A stretch of 14,337 nt of DNA, from positions 1 through 14,337 of the forward strand of contig JAYULM010000192.1 of assembly GCA_043763605.1 (NCBI GenBank), given 5' to 3'. The translations under genes and the position numbers were made by a program. The stretch is from JACMIU01 sp043763605. GTDB taxonomy: Bacteria; Armatimonadota; Armatimonadia; Armatimonadales; Armatimonadaceae. Position 1 is the first letter of the stretch, and every line of letters begins with the position of its first letter. This document shows, in pieces, positions 13,716 through 14,337 of this stretch. The notes beneath the pieces are model-generated. The model saw only the letters and a program-made list of their open reading frames with translations, did not search any database and had not been told where the DNA came from.

Positions 13716-14258
13716 ATGAAAAATACGCTCTTCTACGGCGATAATCTGGAAATCCTGCGCAAATACGTTAAGGATGAAACAGTAGACCTGTGCTACATCG
13801 ATCCGCCGTTCAACTCGAAGCGGAACTACAACCAGATTTACAACAACGTCGGCACGGAAGACCGGGCACTGGCGCAGGCATTCGTCGATACGTGGGTGTG
13901 GGACGAACTCGCCGACGCCGGGTTCACGCAGATCGTGGGCAACGATGGCGCACGGTTTACGCCGCAAACCGTGGACTTGATCAAAGGCTTGCACCTCGTG
14001 CTGAAAAAAGGCTCACTCCTCGCGTATCTCGTCAGCATGACGCTACGGGTCGTCGAAATTCACCGCGCCCTGAAACCGACCGGTTCTTTCTATTTGCACT
14101 GCGATGGTACGGCAGGACATTATTTGAAACTGGTTCTGGACACCATTTTCGTTCCGAATGGGGGTGATTTTCAGAATGAGATTATTTGGTGGTATAGAAA
14201 GTGGAGCGCAAGCAGAAACAGATTTTTGCGTAATCACGAGAGCCTCTTGCAAAAATAA
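13716..14258 (+). CDS. N-terminal part of a beta-class DNA methyltransferase, interrupted
   Basis: 180 residues before a TAA. The N-terminus (KNTLFYGDNLEILRKYV) and catalytic motif IV DPPF (D29-F32), then LKPTGSFYLHCDGTAGHYLK and NEIIWWYRKW, match N6-adenine/N4-cytosine methyltransferases of the beta class, as in type III Mod proteins and relatives, which are usually 400 or more residues. In that class the SAM-binding FxGxG motif and target-recognition region lie further C-terminal, so both are missing before the stop. The stop follows an A-run (CAAAAATAAA) in the stretch where the family normally continues from HESLL. The original frame (after the stop) and the +1 frame are both open to the window end, so a frameshift, nonsense mutation or sequencing error is possible. 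ATG 13716 is chosen over upstream in-frame codons because homology begins there. Confidence 0.8.
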   Translation: MKNTLFYGDNLEILRKYVKDETVDLCYIDPPFNSKRNYNQIYNNVGTEDRALAQAFVDTWVWDELADAGFTQIVGNDGARFTPQTVDLIKGLHLVLKKGSLLAYLVSMTLRVVEIHRALKPTGSFYLHCDGTAGHYLKLVLDTIFVPNGGDFQNEIIWWYRKWSASRNRFLRNHESLLQK

Positions 14259-14337
14259 AGCGACAGGGGGCAAATCGTTGTCGTCCAGCAAATTTGCGCA
14301 ACGAACATCGTACGAAATCGATATGTCAGTGCCACTT

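Overview
The window is a GC-rich bacterial segment with tightly packed genes. The coding regions from about 150 to 12436 have high GC. The right end, about 12440 to the end, is visibly richer in A+T. No tRNA, rRNA, CRISPR array or transposase was seen. The gene mix (M48 peptidase, Cof-type HAD, Ig/PQQ-like lipoproteins, cyclase-like/STAND/TPR protein, several apparently leaderless starts) fits Armatimonadota or a similar lineage such as Chloroflexota or Planctomycetota. This placement is a weak inference because there is no phylogenetic marker.

Layout, left to right. A membrane-anchored M48 metallopeptidase (150-1310, +) converges on a HAD-IIB (Cof-like) phosphatase (1336-2163, -). A gene-free stretch (2164-2699) follows. 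It holds a large GC-rich inverted repeat (two 60-nt arms) and, right after it, a second patch of interleaved complementary segments that could fold as RNA.

The centre is a translationally coupled three-gene operon on the + strand. It encodes a protein with an ECF-sigma region-2-like segment (2700-3614), an unrecognised 233-residue protein ending in a probable beta-sandwich (3614-4315), and a 1145-residue multidomain protein (4320-7757). That last protein reads as a Lon (S16) protease-like domain with an intact Ser/Lys pair, a degenerate class III nucleotide-cyclase-like domain, a STAND/NB-ARC ATPase, and TPR repeats. This is the architecture of a signal-triggered protease switch and is the best candidate here for an undescribed system: the TPRs would sense, the STAND module would switch, the Lon-like domain would act, and the sigma-like and beta-sandwich partners would be regulators or targets. 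That assignment of roles is inference.

To its right, on the - strand, lie a small membrane-anchored hypothetical protein (7765-8337), a two-gene lipoprotein operon (444-residue Ig-like then 630-residue Ig/PQQ-like; transcribed 11733 to 8488) closed by a clear intrinsic terminator, and a YaeQ-family protein (11822-12436). The A+T-richer right end carries an unrecognised small protein (12491-12832), a zincin-like metallopeptidase resembling domains of mobile-element proteins (12917-13642), and, divergently, the N-terminal part of a beta-class DNA methyltransferase (13716-14258) stopped before its SAM-binding motif. Three starts in this right end have a -10-like hexamer only 6-7 nt upstream and no Shine-Dalgarno, which suggests leaderless mRNAs.
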